Source: Thamnaconus septentrionalis
Lineage: Eukaryota > Chordata > Actinopteri > Tetraodontiformes > Monacanthidae
Assembly (NCBI GenBank): GCA_009823395.1
Contig: CM020505.1
Location: 8,120,129-8,184,128, forward strand
DNA: 64,000 nucleotides
Direction of reading: 5' to 3'
Below, one piece after another: positions 61,454-64,000 of this stretch. Position 1 is the first letter of the stretch; every line of letters begins with the position of its first letter. A model generated the notes under the pieces. The model was not told where the DNA came from. It made no database searches and saw nothing but the letters and a program-made list of their open reading frames with translations. Position numbers and translations under genes: made by a program.

Positions 61454-64000
61454 TTAAAAATTCCACTATTTAGCATCCTTTTAGATATTTTTTTCAACAT
61501 CTCACAGGTTCTACAATGTAGTTTTTCAATCACTTTTGCTGGCCAGGTTTGAAAGTTTAACTTGTTTTTTTTTGTTTTTGAAGAAGAAGACTGAAGAATC
61601 TGTTTGTTTCTTCAGTGGTTTTGCAGCACCTTCTTTAATGGTTACACCATGTAACTAATACTCTGTCCATATGTAGGTCCCCTCATTTCCTTTTAACTTT
61701 CAAGTATCTGGAGGGAGGTGAGACGTTCAGACAACTGAGGACTGGGGCCAGCTTTGAAGTACTGGGCAGTCGAGCCAACGTTTTGAGTTTTCGGGGCTCC
61801 ATCGGCACGACAAAACTGTTATCCCAGTGAGAGGGGCTTAAAAACAACACGGCACCTACTCAGGATTCCTGCCCAGTCTCTTTACCCCTGTAGCCCGAAG
61901 AAAAACTTCCCACAAAGTCTGCCGACCAATTAGCTACCGTGCGGTCAGTCTCCCTGTCCAGCAGCCCACAGCTTGGCTGCTTCCCTTTGTTCCTGAGCTG
62001 TACTCCTTCTACATATCAATGATTCCTTGTTGTGTCTAAGCGATGGCCCAGCTATCGCTCAGACACATGTTTTATTAATCAGTCAGCAATGTTGACAGTG
62101 GAAAGAGTGCATTGGTTTTCACAGCTCTGCCCCACATCAAACACTGTGAGGATATTTGGGATGCAGCACAGGAAAAAGCATAGGGGTCAGAATGATGACC
62201 CTGAGATGGAAAATCCTCAGGCCTCAGGCTGACTGAAGGGGCATCAGAAGAAATTATTTGTTCGCTTTCTTTTTCATTTCTCTTCCTGCTGCTGAAATCC
62301 AGATGTGGAACTGCATTTTTTTTTAAAAACTTAAAAAAAACATTGTCAGTACTTCACTAAAGCTCCCAGGCAGTCAAGTGTGACAACCTCATTATCAACA
62401 CTTTTCTCCATTTATAACTTGCATCCCAAGAGGAAAGGTGTTTTAAATGAAGTCTGAAATATCTTTCTTGAAAGTCTGATGCCATCTGTGTGCAGCTGAG
62501 TGTTCAAATCTGATTCAATGTTGTGAGTTTAGTTTCAAGAGCAAAAAACTCCTTGAAGATCTCTAATTTCTTTGGCATTGTTTCCTGAAAAGTGTGGGTG
62601 TAATCCCAAAAAAGGGTTCAGTCCCCACCCAACAAGCTGCTTCCTCTGTGCCCATTAGATCAAAGTTAACTGCACCGGTGGTGTGGGCAGTTTTGTATTT
62701 GAAGGGGCCGAATACCATTTTTGATTTGATTGGAATCTTTTCCCATGAGTTTCCATAACTCCCAAATGAGTTAAAGGCAAAGAATAATAATAAACCTCCT
62801 CTAGCTATTCTCTTAGCTGAAATGATACGCCAGCTGAAAATGTAGTACTTTTCTTTCAGCAACCTGTGGGCCCTGCCGGCAAGATAGACGATACATTTCT
62901 CATTGTTGCAACTGTTGCTTATCATATTTCCCTCCCAGATGTCTTCTGAAAAGTCATGTGACTATTTATAAATTGATGTGTTCATATAGACCACTATATT
63001 TATATAATGTACAGACAGCCTTTTTAATGTCAACGAAAAGTCAATACCAGAGTGAGGGAAAAATTACATTGAAGTTCTTTTTTGTTAATGGATCTGTCTG
63101 ACATTTACTGTGTCAAACACAACTGCATGGAATATGTGCACAAATCTTACACTCCCAGTTGTCAGTCCATCTTTATCTAGTGGCATCAGGCCGTATGGAG
63201 AGGCTTTGAGCGGCTGTGGAAAACTAAACAAGAGTGAATCGCTCATTATCAGGATGGAGCCTCTGCGTGTTTCATCCCAGACTGAGGCCTCTCCGCTCTC
63301 AGGATAAATCTCAGACAAAACAGCACTTTATTATTATTACTATCTGTTTTTCCTCACAAAATGTCATTATTATTGCATCCCGCGAAGTTAACGTCTTGAA
63401 TTTTAAGCACCAACAGCCTTTCAGCATTGTCAGGGAACCCAAATGGGGAAGCACTGAAATGCTATTATGTGCTTGATGTTTTGGCCAATTGCCGCAAATT
63501 TGGGGAATGGCAGTTGATATTGGCAATGGACACAGAGACCCAAGCATGATTATCATTTTGGCATCATTCACAGTTGGCAGCCAGTTAGTTGTGTCTCTCC
63601 AGTTCTTTTAAATACACTTGTTTTTGTGTCTATGATGGAGAATGAAATTCATGATTCCTCTCAGGTAAATGCCTCCCGAGTCTCCTCTCATCCTCCCCTC
63701 GCCCGCTCGCCTTTGTCTTGTTTTGATACTGTCTTTTTCTCTGCCCGTGTCTTTGCCGCTCTTGGCTCCGCTTGTCCTCCCTCTGTTTGCCCGAACCAAG
63801 GCACTCCAGGATGGTGGATATTTAACATGGCACCAAGTTAGCACGGCACTTTTCACCCACGGACTCAGACACATTCGCACAGTCTTTGTTGCAGAGATGA
63901 ATCAGCAGAGCAATTTTGTGATACAACCTGGAGTTAAGATGCTGCAAGTGTGTCCAGCATGTCTTTGCCTTTAGTTAAGCCATTGGAATGACTTTATACT

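Larger units (their letters stand above)
51806..64000. other. Downstream region without a recognised gene
   Basis: 12 kb of AT-rich sequence. It holds a degenerate minisatellite (54664-54890), an ATT run, a 573-bp inverted-repeat element (60881-61453) and one exon-like 45-base interval (56833-56877). None of the open frames shows a known domain, and none chains into a spliced gene I can defend. It may be intergenic or the intron of an unseen gene. Confidence 0.6.

Noticed and set aside
61115..61552. 145-residue open frame
   Set aside because: It overlaps the inverted-repeat element and its hairpin arms and has no transposase signature.
51806..64000. tRNA, rRNA, miRNA or CRISPR features
   Set aside because: No tRNA-like boxes, rRNA segments or regularly spaced direct repeats with unique spacers were seen; the minisatellite has no conserved full-length unit.

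Overview
The window is vertebrate nuclear DNA, most likely from a teleost fish. Short GC-richer exons sit in AT-rich introns full of CA/TG microsatellites and small DNA-transposon remnants. One gene is recognisable: the 3' part of csmd1 (CUB and Sushi multiple domains 1) on the + strand. It enters from beyond the left edge. I can place 31 coding exons between 1681 and 48975, all with GT donors and AG acceptors and with reading phases that join without a break. Together they give 1,490 residues and a stop codon. Residue numbers below count from the Tyr codon at 1683.

Layout: 1-1680 is the end of an intron. 1681-15881 encodes Sushi 12, CUB 13, Sushi 13 and CUB 14. 17912-40986 encodes an unbroken block of 15 Sushi (CCP) domains, numbered 14-28 by comparison with mammalian CSMD1 (14 CUB, 28 Sushi). 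41304-44538 encodes a membrane-proximal module with no domain name I know. 44923-45049 carries the transmembrane helix. 48816-48975 carries a short cytoplasmic tail with an NPMY motif and a TVV end. The 3' UTR probably runs from 48976 to about 51800 (AATAAA at 51776). From 51800 to 64000 I see no gene I can name.

The protein is a very large type I membrane protein. In mammals it is abundant in brain, is a candidate tumour suppressor, and its tandem Sushi region is reported to restrain complement. The tail closely resembles CSMD1 as I recall it and not CSMD3, so I call csmd1. I cannot tell which teleost copy (a or b) this is.

The unexplained structure is in the non-coding DNA: a hAT-type MITE with an exact 8-bp target duplication, two copies of another inverted-repeat element 26 kb apart, a 573-bp element flanked by TTAAA, a degenerate seven-copy minisatellite near 54.7 kb, and G-rich or strand-asymmetric tracts. 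I found no new multi-gene system, RNA gene or CRISPR array.
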